From Leptomonas pyrrhocoris (taxonomy: Eukaryota; Euglenozoa; Kinetoplastea; Trypanosomatida; Trypanosomatidae), in assembly GCF_001293395.1 (NCBI RefSeq), contig NW_015438367.1, positions 446,357 through 510,356 of the forward strand: 64,000 nt of DNA, given 5' to 3'. Under the pieces are notes generated by a model that did not search any database, had not been told where the DNA came from, and was given only the letters and a program-made list of their open reading frames with translations. A program made the translations under genes and the position numbers. Of this stretch, positions 28,370 through 38,308 are shown in pieces (position 1 is the first letter of the stretch; each line of letters begins with the position of its first letter).

Positions 28370-29432
28370 AGCTTCTTAAAATTACTGTGTGCTTATCGAC
28401 TGCTCTACGCAATATGGCTCATTACTGAAGTGTAAATCCTTTATGATGCTATCTATTAAAAACAAAGGTAACGGAGTTCGACGCTGTTCGAAAAAGGCAA
28501 GGGAGCCAAAGGAGTATCATAGCGGATGTCAAGAATCCTTTTTTTCCTGCTCTTCCCGGGGTATTACTGAAGTCAAAAGAGGCGTCATGAACAGCTTTCC
28601 TGTCCAATGAAGAAGCACTGCCTTCCCATTTGCTATGCCTTTCGATCTCTCTCCATATAACTCTCTTTAGCACTCTCATTACAATCTTCGGCAACGCTTC
28701 CTCGTCCACATTATCTGGATTTCCATGACAAAAACACACACACTCACACATACTTAGTGTCCTCCGCCTGCTTTTCTGCTTGTGTTCTTGCAAGAGGATG
28801 TGAGTCGGTAAATTTACCGTCTTCAGCGTCAAACTCACAACCAAAAACTCCTTGGTTTCTCTTCTGTTTGATATTCGTTGTTGGTAACAATAAATCTTTC
28901 CTTCTGTGTTTGTGTGCGCCAACGTGCATTCTGCTCCCTGCACGCGTACCCTCTTCCCTCTGCTTTCCGCTGTTTACACGTTTGCGTACGTCGAAGTGAC
29001 GTCCTCACGTACTTTCTTTGTTGCCTTTCTATTTTTTTAATATTTGTACTGATATTGCCGCTTTCTCGGTTCACATCTTTTACTCCGTCGTTTTATCTCG
29101 TATTGGAAATATCTATTTTTAGTGCGTGATTGTTTTTTGTTAGTAGTACTCAGCTTGCCGCTTGCTTTATGTTCAGCAGCTTTGAGTCAGGACTTTGTCC
29201 TCAAAAGTGGTCCTCTCATTCACTTGCTGTGCTTTGCGATCGTACCAAGAGCAGAAATAACTGTTGACAACGTTTTAGCGCGATACTGATTTCATCAGCT
29301 GCGGCTGTCTTTCCTTCTTCTTTGCAGGCTTCAACACTTTCGGTGGACTTTAAAGTGCTTGGGTCTTTGTTGCCTCTTCATTCGTGTAAACGAAAAACTA
29401 AATTTAAAAAAACCAGAGCAGAAGGAGTCACA
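28370..29432 (+). other. Intergenic spacer with acceptor site
   Basis: No gene is seen. Contains a short CA-rich stretch near 28732-28750 and T/C tracts. gtctttccttcttctttgcag ends in AG at 29326-29327, the likely acceptor for the next gene. Confidence 0.6.
29326..29327 (+). promoter_or_regulatory. Predicted spliced-leader acceptor AG for RING/EF-hand gene A
   Basis: AG after the tract tctttccttcttctttgc at 29308-29325. It supports the ATG at 29433, because the open frame upstream of it has no ATG. Confidence 0.6.
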
Positions 29433-30659
29433 ATGGCAAATCTCTGTGTGGGCCAAGACTTTAGTGAGGAGCTCACCTGCGCCGTGTGCCTAGACTCGTG
29501 GAAGGAGCCGATTGAGCTCTCCCCGTGTGGGCACATCTTCTGCAGGGAATGTGCGGTAGGCTTGAAGGAATGCCCGGTGTGCCGCAAGAAGATTGAATCT
29601 TCCAACCAGCCGAACCGCACGCTGGTGAACATGGCGCTGCAGATTCCTGTGAAGTGCATGCGCTGTGGGTGGCAGGGGACGCGCGAGCAAGGGATGCGTC
29701 ACGAATGCGGTAGCGGCTCTGCCCAACCAACGCGATTGTCATCCATCAGGCCTCCACAGCCGGCCCAGGAGCCGCCGCAGCATCCGTCGGCGACAAGCAC
29801 ATCCAGTCCCTACGCTCCCTACACTTATCAGTCGAACCAACAGAATTCCAGTGGTGGGTATTCTGCCTATCCTCCGGATCCGCCGAACGCCTCGAACAAT
29901 TTGTGGCAAAGCGGTGCGCCAACGCAGTCACGGCCGCAGCAGAATAACTACCAGGGAGGCTACCAAGGTGGTTATTCGCCTTCCTATCCCGGCGCGGCCC
30001 CATCGTTGTCCAACAACTACTCGTCAAGCTACTCGCCGAACCCCGCCAATTCTGGTGGTTATCAAGGCTACCCGGGATACCCAGGGTACCCAGGCTATCT
30101 CCCACAGCCACCGCAGCCGCCACAAACGCGTCGTAGAATGAGGAAGTATGAAGTGATTGAGCCAACGGGAAATTACCCGTGGACGCTTTACGGTCTGGGA
30201 CAGAATGAGTACGACCAAATTGTGTCGCTGTTCGTCTTCTTCGACGACGATGATAGCGGCTCCTTGGACAGAAACGAGGTGGCTCGCCTGGCGCGTTGGC
30301 TGAACTTTGCGAACACGCCGCAGGATGTGCAGCGCATCTTTGACGACATGGACGCGGACCACAGTGGTAGCCTGTCACTGGGCGAGTTCCTTAGCTGGCT
30401 GCGATACAACAAGCCCAACCCGCAGGCGTTGTACGGGCTGACGCAGTCGCAATACAACACCATCATGATGCAGTTTCACACCTACGATACGAACCAGGAC
30501 GGGTGCCTCGAGATGAACGAGTTCACGCGGCTAGTGTTGAATCTGCGGGATGTCAGGGACGAGGCAACGGCACGGCGTCTCTTCCAGATGATTGACCTGG
30601 ATCGTGACGGAGAAATCAACCTGCACGAGTTCCTAACGTTCCGCGCGGGCAAAGGTTGA
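29433..30659 (+). CDS. RING-finger plus four EF-hand protein A
   Basis: The 408-residue protein joins a C3HC4 RING (C16, C19, C32, H34, C37, C40, C47, C50), a C2HC zinc motif (C74, C77, H89, C91), a Pro/Gln/Tyr/Gly-rich linker (about 95-235) with PGYPGYPGY-like repeats, and four C-terminal EF-hands. All four loops look able to bind calcium: DDDDSGSLDRNE, DADHSGSLSLGE, DTNQDGCLEMNE and DLDRDGEINLHE. It is probably a calcium-responsive ubiquitin ligase; that role is inference. The next gene is its tandem paralogue, with stretches of perfect DNA identity (see findings). The frame is open further upstream but has no ATG there, and the splice acceptor at 29326 fits this start. Confidence 0.88.
   Translation: MANLCVGQDFSEELTCAVCLDSWKEPIELSPCGHIFCRECAVGLKECPVCRKKIESSNQPNRTLVNMALQIPVKCMRCGWQGTREQGMRHECGSGSAQPTRLSSIRPPQPAQEPPQHPSATSTSSPYAPYTYQSNQQNSSGGYSAYPPDPPNASNNLWQSGAPTQSRPQQNNYQGGYQGGYSPSYPGAAPSLSNNYSSSYSPNPANSGGYQGYPGYPGYPGYLPQPPQPPQTRRRMRKYEVIEPTGNYPWTLYGLGQNEYDQIVSLFVFFDDDDSGSLDRNEVARLARWLNFANTPQDVQRIFDDMDADHSGSLSLGEFLSWLRYNKPNPQALYGLTQSQYNTIMMQFHTYDTNQDGCLEMNEFTRLVLNLRDVRDEATARRLFQMIDLDRDGEINLHEFLTFRAGKG
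29466..29721 (+). repeat. 256-bp identity block, copy A (RING region)
   Basis: Identical base for base to 31907-32162. The boundaries are sharp: the 33 bases before it (from the ATG) and the sequence after it differ strongly between the two genes. Confidence 0.95.
30177..30376 (+). repeat. 200-bp identity block, copy A (EF-hands 1-2)
   Basis: Identical to 32402-32601. A shorter identical block of 52 bp follows (30453-30504 versus 32678-32729) in EF-hand 3. Confidence 0.93.
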
Positions 30660-31873
30660 GGTTTTTTTTTCCTTTTTTCAATTTGTGTTCGCTCTGGTAA
30701 TTTACTGATCGCTGTGGTAATCAAAAATAGGTATGCAGAGGTGGAGGTTTCACCAAAAGGAGTGCCGGAAAGAAGAGAACAAGACGACACACATGGCGCG
30801 ATGATTGTTAGAGCGCCATGATACGATGCGCTGTCAGCTTGCTGTTTTGGTTTTCTAAGCCTTTGCCTGCTCCTTCTTGCTTCTGCTACCCACTGGTCTC
30901 TCGCTTTTTCTTCTCAATGGGCCTGAGACTCCTTTTTGTCTTCAAGTTGGTTCGACAACTGTTTGTCGACAGGTGAATAGAAAGCGACAAAGGAGGACAA
31001 GAGAACGGGGCGTTGATAACACACAAAGTGGAAGCGGTGATACCCGGAGAATTCCTGCCGTCTTCTCACCCCACAAAAGCTGTTTTTACTTTTTTCCCTT
31101 TCTTCTGGATGTTGCTGTGATCCCTCACATGTTTTAGTCACACCTTGATTGGGGCGTGAGTCTCTCCTTGCATCTTCCCTCGTCTCTTTTGCTGTGTATA
31201 TCAGTATAATCCTCAAAACAACGACCCCTTTCGCTATATTGATATCAGCTCCGTAAATTGTATTATAATAATGGTTAAAAAAAAAAAACAGGAATATCAA
31301 AGCAACTTTTTCTAATGAACAACCACGTAGACAGCGTACTTGCCATTGACTTCTGCGTTTCCCTTCCCCTTCCGTTGATATCCTCATAAGCAGTTTATTG
31401 CGAGGTACAATCGCGCGACGTCCGCCCGTGCGCCGTCTTCAACGTGGGAGGAGAAAGAGTTTAGCGGTTTAGCAGTGCATTCCGGGGGAAGAAAGTGATG
31501 ACACTGAGTTGATTTCTTTTCTTTTGAAGGTATGCGTTTCTGAAGTCTATGAGAAGCCCTTGCATTTGCTTTTCGTTCTTTTCTTCTTTTAAAACAGCGA
31601 GAGAGACGTGGTGCATATATGCCTTTTCCGTGTTCTCTCTTCCCCCCATCGTTTCCCATCTTTTGCGCACACATGGTGTGTTGGTTACGCGTCTCTCACG
31701 TGCTCTAACACAAAAGCCAAGATCGTTGCAACTGTAAGCGAAGACGACGCACACGAGGCTCGACAGTATTCGCAGCTTCGCCAGGTTTTTTCTCCCCATT
31801 AAAAAAAAAATCTGTTGGCGAAATACTTTGTAAAACGTAAGGAGCTCACCAACCTTTCAAATTCTACCTCGTC
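30660..31873 (+). other. Intergenic spacer between the RING/EF-hand pair
   Basis: About 1.2 kb with no gene. Has an A-run at 31276-31288 and another at 31800-31810 just before gene B, and a T/C-rich stretch near 31785-31798. The spacer does not visibly share sequence with the spacer before gene A. Confidence 0.55.
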
Positions 31874-32884
31874 ATGTCTACTCTGTGCGTCGGACAGGAT
31901 TTCTGCGAGGAGCTCACCTGCGCCGTGTGCCTAGACTCGTGGAAGGAGCCGATTGAGCTCTCCCCGTGTGGGCACATCTTCTGCAGGGAATGTGCGGTAG
32001 GCTTGAAGGAATGCCCGGTGTGCCGCAAGAAGATTGAATCTTCCAACCAGCCGAACCGCACGCTGGTGAACATGGCGCTGCAGATTCCTGTGAAGTGCAT
32101 GCGCTGTGGGTGGCAGGGGACGCGCGAGCAAGGGATGCGTCACGAATGCGGTAGCGGCTCTGTTCAACCTCCTCCATTCCAGCCTTCTACGGCGTTAGAC
32201 GCGAACAAACCTAACCCTCCAACCAACGTGGCGGCGTCACCAAACCCGTATCATGATTTCGGAGGGTCCAACGTGGGTGGCGATTATGAAGATTTGTGGA
32301 CGAGTGGTGCGCCGGTGCAGCCTCCACCGCAGCCACCACAGCCGCCGCAGCTGCCACCGTCGGCTGAACATCCCCAAGTAATCGAACCCACCGGTCCCCG
32401 GCCGTGGACGCTTTACGGTCTGGGACAGAATGAGTACGACCAAATTGTGTCGCTGTTCGTCTTCTTCGACGACGATGATAGCGGCTCCTTGGACAGAAAC
32501 GAGGTGGCTCGCCTGGCGCGTTGGCTGAACTTTGCGAACACGCCGCAGGATGTGCAGCGCATCTTTGACGACATGGACGCGGACCACAGTGGTAGCCTGT
32601 CGTTGGCGGAGTTCCTCACCTGGCTCTACCACAACAAGCCCAACCCGCAGGCACTATACGACCTAAGCCCTGCGCAGTACAACACCATCATGATGCAGTT
32701 TCACACCTACGATACGAACCAGGACGGGTCTCTCGAGATGAACGAGTTTGTGAACCTTGTGCAAAGGCTCGGCGAGGTGCGCGATGCGGGCACTGCTCGG
32801 AAGCTGTTCGAGATGGTGGATCGCGACCGTGATGGCGCAATCAGTTTGCACGACTTTCTGCTCTTCCGGGCGGGGCGGCTGTAG
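31874..32884 (+). CDS. RING-finger plus four EF-hand protein B
   Basis: Tandem paralogue of gene A, 336 residues. It has the same RING (C16 to C50), C2HC motif and four EF-hands, with loops DDDDSGSLDRNE, DADHSGSLSLAE, DTNQDGSLEMNE and DRDRDGAISLHD; the last ends in Asp rather than Glu, a permitted but weaker calcium ligand. The linker is shorter and different in sequence: Pro/Gln-rich with PPPQPPQPPQ instead of the Tyr/Gly repeats. The RING and first EF-hand coding segments are identical in DNA to gene A while flanking codons differ widely. It is a probable E3 ligase regulated by calcium (inference). Confidence 0.88.
   Translation: MSTLCVGQDFCEELTCAVCLDSWKEPIELSPCGHIFCRECAVGLKECPVCRKKIESSNQPNRTLVNMALQIPVKCMRCGWQGTREQGMRHECGSGSVQPPPFQPSTALDANKPNPPTNVAASPNPYHDFGGSNVGGDYEDLWTSGAPVQPPPQPPQPPQLPPSAEHPQVIEPTGPRPWTLYGLGQNEYDQIVSLFVFFDDDDSGSLDRNEVARLARWLNFANTPQDVQRIFDDMDADHSGSLSLAEFLTWLYHNKPNPQALYDLSPAQYNTIMMQFHTYDTNQDGSLEMNEFVNLVQRLGEVRDAGTARKLFEMVDRDRDGAISLHDFLLFRAGRL
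31907..32162 (+). repeat. 256-bp identity block, copy B (RING region)
   Basis: Identical to 29466-29721, with sharp edges on both sides. The block covers the RING and C2HC zinc motif. Confidence 0.95.
32402..32601 (+). repeat. 200-bp identity block, copy B (EF-hands 1-2)
   Basis: Identical to 30177-30376. It covers the first EF-hand and most of the second. Confidence 0.93.
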
Positions 32885-33611
32885 GAAGGCACCCCGCTGA
32901 CGTCTGAAAAGGCCTATCGACGAGCAGGGCGTCCTTTTTTCTGATAGTAAAGCCTCTTTTCTTTCCGACTTTTTTTGTTGGTTCAAGACGGTCAGTTTTT
33001 GCGCGTAGGCACATTCGATGCGGAGAGCTGATTTGTTCAAATATACGAACGAAACCCTTTAACGCGTTATCCCGTGGCTTTGTTGCTTTTCCCTTCCGCA
33101 GAAGAAAAATGGAAGGCTGTTTGCCGTTTCTTCCTGCCTTGCGGTTTCTTTTTGTTTTTCAGCTTCAATACTTTTACACGCTCTCTTACCTTGTAATGGA
33201 AAGTATTTGGTCGAGCAGTTTGGGAACACAAGACTCAAACCCCTGAAAAAGCGAAGAAACGTCGATATTTATATATGAACAAATAAATGCGTTACACGAT
33301 GGGGCAGTCGGAATGCGGAGCACTTCTATGGCCTTCCACACTCAAGCACGCGCCTCCGTTCACGAAGGCGGCGAGTTCAAGTGGGAGTACTGCTGCTCAT
33401 GCTCCCGCTCCTGCGCTGAAAGTTCGGTTGCCTGAACTCGCTCGTTTTCCTGCACTCGTCGCTTTCTCTCCCCGCTCATTTCACAACGCTTTAATGCAAT
33501 GGGCGTCCCCCACAGCAGTTTTCCACCACGCAATCGATCTTCGCTGATTTGATCTTTTACAAAATTGTAGTTCTCTTCTATATAGAGCTTAGAACACACG
33601 CAACCGATCTC
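32885..33611 (+). other. Intergenic spacer
   Basis: No gene is seen. Pyrimidine tracts at 33070-33095, 33120-33165 and 33455-33480. The AG in cgtcccccacag (about 33514-33515) could be the acceptor for the coiled-coil gene. Confidence 0.55.
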
Positions 33612-34220
33612 ATGTCGTCAACAGTGAACGCCTTTGCTTCCCACCAAGCGCGGTCATCGATGCTGGTGGAGCGGGAGCGCGCGCTCGATGCACGGCGCAC
33701 CACGGTCATGGAGCTGCGTCAGATGGTGAACAACCTCGCCACAGAGAACCGCACCCGGGAGGAGCAGCTGATTAGCGAGCGCAGTCGCTTCAATGAGCGC
33801 AAGTCCGCGCAGGATGCGAAGCTGTCCGCGAAAGAGGCGGAGGCACGCGGACAGCAGGCTCGTGTGATGGAGCTGGAGGCGGAGGAGGAGCGGCTGAGCA
33901 GCGCCATTGCACAACGGGAGACGGAGACGGCGGCCGCGAGCGCCGAGGTGGAGCGACGCCGCGACCTAGAGGCGACGCTGCGCGAGGCCCGGGAGGTCCT
34001 CAACCGCGCTAAGTTTAACCTGGAGGAGCAGGACGCGAAGGTGATGCGTCTGGAGACGCGCCTCGCACGACAGGAGTTGGTGACCGACAAGCGCCACGCC
34101 CAGTTGGCCGAGCGCGAGCCGCACTACTGGTTTCCACGTGTGGCCGAGGCTGAGAAGTCGGCCGCGCTAGAGGAAACGGCAGGCGAAAGTTTGTACCTCG
34201 TAGATGAACTGGCGGGTTAG
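33612..34220 (+). CDS. Coiled-coil protein, unknown function
   Basis: From the first ATG the protein has 202 residues and is almost wholly alpha-helical coiled coil (about residues 15-170), rich in Glu, Arg, Ala and Leu with heptad-like spacing (for example MELRQMVNNLATENRTREEQ). A short non-coiled tail contains EPHYWFPRV. There is no recognisable domain. Small coiled-coil proteins like this are common in the trypanosomatid flagellum and basal body, but nothing here proves that location. The frame is open upstream without an ATG, so 33612 is the chosen start. Confidence 0.75.
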   Translation: MSSTVNAFASHQARSSMLVERERALDARRTTVMELRQMVNNLATENRTREEQLISERSRFNERKSAQDAKLSAKEAEARGQQARVMELEAEEERLSSAIAQRETETAAASAEVERRRDLEATLREAREVLNRAKFNLEEQDAKVMRLETRLARQELVTDKRHAQLAEREPHYWFPRVAEAEKSAALEETAGESLYLVDELAG

Positions 34221-35095
34221 ATGCCGCCTGAGGTCGTTTGTTTGTGCTTTCCTTCTTTTCATAGATGCATTCATTAGACGCACTGCCGGAGAGTTGGCTG
34301 TGTGTGCTTTCACCCACGTTGATATACATTTTTCCTTCTTGAGATACACACGGCTACAATCGCGGCACAGAGAGCAACAACAAGAAAGTCGACCGCAAAC
34401 AAGTGTATGCGACGCGCTGTTGAAATAGTCGTTGACGGATTCCAGAAAATGCGCTGATGGGGTTGAAAGCTCGAAACGTTTTTTTCCCTCGTCGATCGCA
34501 CAGGGACTCCTAGCCGTCCAAAAATATCACTGCGCTTTAAGGATTCGACCGTAAGGAAAGCAAGGAGCCTTTTGCAGGGTAGGTTTGAGAGCAACGCACG
34601 GTCACTTATATTCAGCTCCTTTTCCCTTTCCCCTTCCTGGTTTTTGCATGCGCTCGTATTTCTTTTATTCCCCTCTCGATTTACTATTCGCTTCTTCCTC
34701 CTCCCTTTTCATTATTTGCACTCTTCTCTTCTCTTTTTTCTTTTCTTCAACAAAACAGACCCTTTGCGACGTGCCCACTCCTCCTGCCGCATCTTTAAAG
34801 AACCTTTTCTTTTGTGTTCTCCCTCACCTCCCTCTTTCTCTTCTCTGTTGCGGCGACCGCACCTTCAAGTTCACTCATTGGGGACTGCGTTGCTGCTGCT
34901 TCATTTTTGAGTTTTTTACCCTTTCGCTTCTTTACCTTTCATTAACGCGCGATACTTTCCCTTTCTGTTTTTATCTCAGAGTTTTCTTTTCCCTTTGACT
35001 GCTAAACAGCTCATTCTTTTTTGTACTCAATCGTGGCTCTACTCCTTTCCATTCCTTTTCGGTAGAGCCTCACCTTCCATTTCTTCAACAACAGC
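34221..35095 (+). other. Intergenic spacer, strongly T/C-rich in its second half
   Basis: No gene. From about 34615 to 35063 the + strand is a nearly continuous pyrimidine-rich stretch. AG at 35064-35065 (ccttttcggtag) is a likely acceptor, 30 nt before the next ATG. Confidence 0.6.
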
Positions 35096-37852
35096 ATGAA
35101 AGGGATGACGCTTGTCTTCCGCGCCTGGGCAGCAGGAGAGCGGGGGGATGCTTTGCTGTCTCTTTTGGTGTGTCTGTGCTGCATCGGGATCGCACGGACG
35201 GCGGCTCAGCACGGCGACTTTACCCCCGTCGACCCTCCCTTCAACACATCTGTGCAGGACTTCCTGGCTCCGGCGGTGGCGATGAGCATTGGTCCTACAG
35301 GGGGTCACGCGTACCTCAGCACCGCCTCCAACGCCTCAACGGTGTGCGCCGCCGTCGACACACCGCCACTCTTTGCACCAGCCACCGTCACGACAGTTGA
35401 TGAACTCTTTCACAGCCTACGTGGAAGCGACGTCCGCCTGGATGTGACGCACGCGTGTTACTTGAACATGTCGCAGCGTCTTCCGCAGTGTGTCGCGACG
35501 CTCCAGTCGACAGCGGCGGACTGCGGTGGTGTCGCGGCGGAGGCGGTCGGGCCGCTGCTGAATTCATCTTCGCGGTTGACCGACGTTGCGACCAGCAGCG
35601 CAGCGCTGCTGGCCTCTTACGTCCACGCCGGCGCGGCACAGCGATTGCGGCTGGAGCGCTCCCTGCGCCGCACGCGCGAGGTAGTGAGTGCGCTGAGCCG
35701 TGTCCACGATCTTGTCTTACAGGCAAACGACACTATCTCTGATGCGCATGAAATGCATCTGTTGCGAGCCAGAGCCACCCAGTACGTAAAGGAGGTGGTC
35801 GAGGCAGCCTACGACCGCGTCATGGACAAGTACTACGTCCTCGATGCGTGGACGAATGCGTCTCTTGGCATTACAGCGCAGCATTTGTCGTTTGCTGCCG
35901 GTCCTGCAGGGGGGACGTGTGCGGTGCACAACTACACCCATCGTCTGCTCTGGGGCACCGAGGCGTCCTCTATAGTGCTGCTGGCGCTCACGCAGACGAC
36001 CCTCTCCATCGCGGACAGCATCCACAACAGAACGTACAGCCCCGCAGCGCGAGGTGTGCAGTGCGCGCAGGTTCTCACGGGGCTCGTAATGATGACGCTG
36101 GAGGACGACGCGGTGCGTCAGGTGGCCGCGATGATCGCAGGCAACACGTTGACCGCTACAGTTGTGTGGGAGGTCAGCGACTTTGCGCTACTGTTGCCCA
36201 GTCGAACAACACCGCTGCGTCAGCGTCAGCTCTGGAGCCTCGCTTACGTCTTCGCCGCCGTCGCCGATCCAATCGTCGTGGATGACTTGGTGGGCAGCGC
36301 TGCGGTGGCGGAGTGCATGCGGCGTGCTGCGCTCGTGGTACCGGACCCCGTCACCGGCAGCGTCCCTCCCTCTATCTCGTGGTGCCTGGAGAATGCCTCC
36401 ACGAGCGAAATGATGCCCACCGCGGTGGCGCAGCGCTCCTTAGCCGTGCGCGAGTCGGACACCGCGGCCAATGGGCGGTGCCTGTGGGGACTCAGTGTGT
36501 GGGATGGCCTGTGTGATGGTGCGGCCTTCGACGCGGCGCGGTGCGAGAGTTGCCCGCCTGGCTCGGTTGGCGACGGCGAAGGCCACTGCGTGTGCGGCGA
36601 CGCCACGGCCACCTACCCGACGCTGACGAGCGGGTGCATGCCGAAAGGCGCCGCGCACGACGTTGCGGGCCTCCGTCTTCTGCAGGCAAACGGGCAGGTG
36701 TCCGTGCCTGGCGCCGCCGCGGTGCCGCTGCTGTCCGTTCAGCTTCCTCAAACGGCTGCCTTGGCGGACCCGACTGCCTTCCTGCGCGTCAACGTGACGT
36801 GTGTCGACGGCGGGAGGGGCGGCGGCACGCGACTGCTGGCGACCCCACAAGGCAACCGCACAGCTGTGTGTGCCTCTGTCGTGGCCTACGAGCGCCACGA
36901 AGAGCGGACCGGCTCGCTGCACACATTCCGCGGCACGCAGTTCTTTGAAACCTACGCGGAGAACCTCACCATCTCCGTCCTCGGCAGTGCCGCCTTCTTC
37001 GGCGAGACGTGTCGGATGGAGGTGGTGGTTCAGAGCGCGTCACGCCGGGCCTCCCGATCCGTGGTGGCAGGCACGTGGACGTTTATTCCTGCCGCAGAGG
37101 CCTTCACCTTGGAAGCTCACAGTTACCCAGGAAGCGTATCTCCCAATGCAGCGGCGGCTCCAAGCGATGTGCCATTGTGCTCCCATGCTATGTTGGACGC
37201 CGTGAACTCAAGAGAATCACGGAACGGTCCTGTGGTGCAGGTTGATGTGTGCCGCACCACCAGCGGTGGCCCCGCTCTCCTCGTCCAACCAAATGCATAC
37301 TCCGTGTTCGGCACGTCCACCCAGCAGGCGGTCGGCCAGCGCATCCGTCGCAGCGCCGGCACCTCCCGTGACGCGTCCTTCATTGCGACCTTGCAGTCTC
37401 TCACAAGTCGAACCGGCTTCCAGCTCATGGTGGAGGGTGGTACCGGCTCGGACGTTCTATGGTCTGCTGCGTGGGTGCGGAACGCCACTCCGTTGGCAGT
37501 GAATGCGTGGGCGTCTGGGTGGGTGGTGCCGATCGAGTCCTGCGTGCTTCGCAACATGCGTTCTTTCCGCCTGCGCGTCGCGGACACGGCCAACACATCT
37601 GCCTTTGTGGCTTTCGAGGCTGCGGTACAGTACCAGTACGGCAGCGACGCTGAGATCGCAAGCAGCTCCAGTGACGGAAGTGACAAGGGCAGCGAAGCTG
37701 CGGCAAAGGTGCCGGGAGTTCACTATGACTTCTGGTACGTGATTCTCTTTATCGTTGTCAGCGTCCTCGACGCCGTCGTCCTGGCAGCATTTGGGTTGAT
37801 GGTGTTCCTGCGCCACGCCTCGTACGACAAGTGGCCGACATGCTTTAAATAA
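35096..37852 (+). CDS. Type I membrane protein, unknown family
   Basis: The 918-residue protein has an N-terminal signal peptide or anchor (hydrophobic core LLSLLVCLCCIGIA near 20-33) and one C-terminal membrane helix (about 879-905, FWYVILFIVVSVLDAVVLAA), then a short tail ending DKWPTCFK. The long middle should face the ER lumen or outside and has many Asn-X-Ser/Thr sites (for example NTS, NMS, NASL, NRT, NLT). A Cys-rich patch at about 462-517 (CLWGLSVWDGLC, CESCPPGSVGDGEGHCVC) resembles an EGF-like or GCC2/GCC3-type module. I do not recognise the family. Surface, flagellar pocket or endomembrane location are all possible. Confidence 0.8.
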   Translation: MKGMTLVFRAWAAGERGDALLSLLVCLCCIGIARTAAQHGDFTPVDPPFNTSVQDFLAPAVAMSIGPTGGHAYLSTASNASTVCAAVDTPPLFAPATVTTVDELFHSLRGSDVRLDVTHACYLNMSQRLPQCVATLQSTAADCGGVAAEAVGPLLNSSSRLTDVATSSAALLASYVHAGAAQRLRLERSLRRTREVVSALSRVHDLVLQANDTISDAHEMHLLRARATQYVKEVVEAAYDRVMDKYYVLDAWTNASLGITAQHLSFAAGPAGGTCAVHNYTHRLLWGTEASSIVLLALTQTTLSIADSIHNRTYSPAARGVQCAQVLTGLVMMTLEDDAVRQVAAMIAGNTLTATVVWEVSDFALLLPSRTTPLRQRQLWSLAYVFAAVADPIVVDDLVGSAAVAECMRRAALVVPDPVTGSVPPSISWCLENASTSEMMPTAVAQRSLAVRESDTAANGRCLWGLSVWDGLCDGAAFDAARCESCPPGSVGDGEGHCVCGDATATYPTLTSGCMPKGAAHDVAGLRLLQANGQVSVPGAAAVPLLSVQLPQTAALADPTAFLRVNVTCVDGGRGGGTRLLATPQGNRTAVCASVVAYERHEERTGSLHTFRGTQFFETYAENLTISVLGSAAFFGETCRMEVVVQSASRRASRSVVAGTWTFIPAAEAFTLEAHSYPGSVSPNAAAAPSDVPLCSHAMLDAVNSRESRNGPVVQVDVCRTTSGGPALLVQPNAYSVFGTSTQQAVGQRIRRSAGTSRDASFIATLQSLTSRTGFQLMVEGGTGSDVLWSAAWVRNATPLAVNAWASGWVVPIESCVLRNMRSFRLRVADTANTSAFVAFEAAVQYQYGSDAEIASSSSDGSDKGSEAAAKVPGVHYDFWYVILFIVVSVLDAVVLAAFGLMVFLRHASYDKWPTCFK

Positions 37853-37853
37853 C

Positions 37854-37865
37854 ATATATATATAT
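37854..37865. repeat. (AT)n microsatellite at the 3' end of the membrane-protein gene
   Basis: A short alternating A/T run directly after the TAA. Similar runs occur at 43649-43664, 44015-44026 and 54759-54770. Confidence 0.7.
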
Positions 37866-38293
37866 TTGTGTGCTAAAGGCGTGTAAGGCACTTGTCGTAC
37901 GCGGCCCCTCTCTTTTTCTCTTAGTATCCCTTTTGTTCAACTCCGAATGACATTCTTTTTTGTAGCTCTTTTCTCTCCTCTTTACCTCCCACCCCCTCCC
38001 CACTATTCTTTGTAAACGTTGAGGACCCACAGAAGCAGGAAAGAAGAAGGCGGCACGCGGCACACGGTGTGGAGCCGGATGGGCGCGCATCCGCAAGGAA
38101 CTGTGGAGTACGCTGTTTTACTCCCACCGTGTTTTCCCCCTTTTCATGGTAGAAGCTAAATCTCCCGTCTTTGTGCTAATGGAAGAAATTGCACACCCAA
38201 GGAGGCGGTCGCTCAGTTGCATTCTGAGCACGCGCATGTCTTCTGACGAGAGGTGGCACCCTCGCTTCGCCTTGTCTTTCCCCTTCACAACTT

Positions 38294-38308
38294 CACACAC
38301 ACACACAC
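38294..38308. repeat. (CA)n microsatellite
   Basis: Short CA run, read directly from the sequence. Confidence 0.7.
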
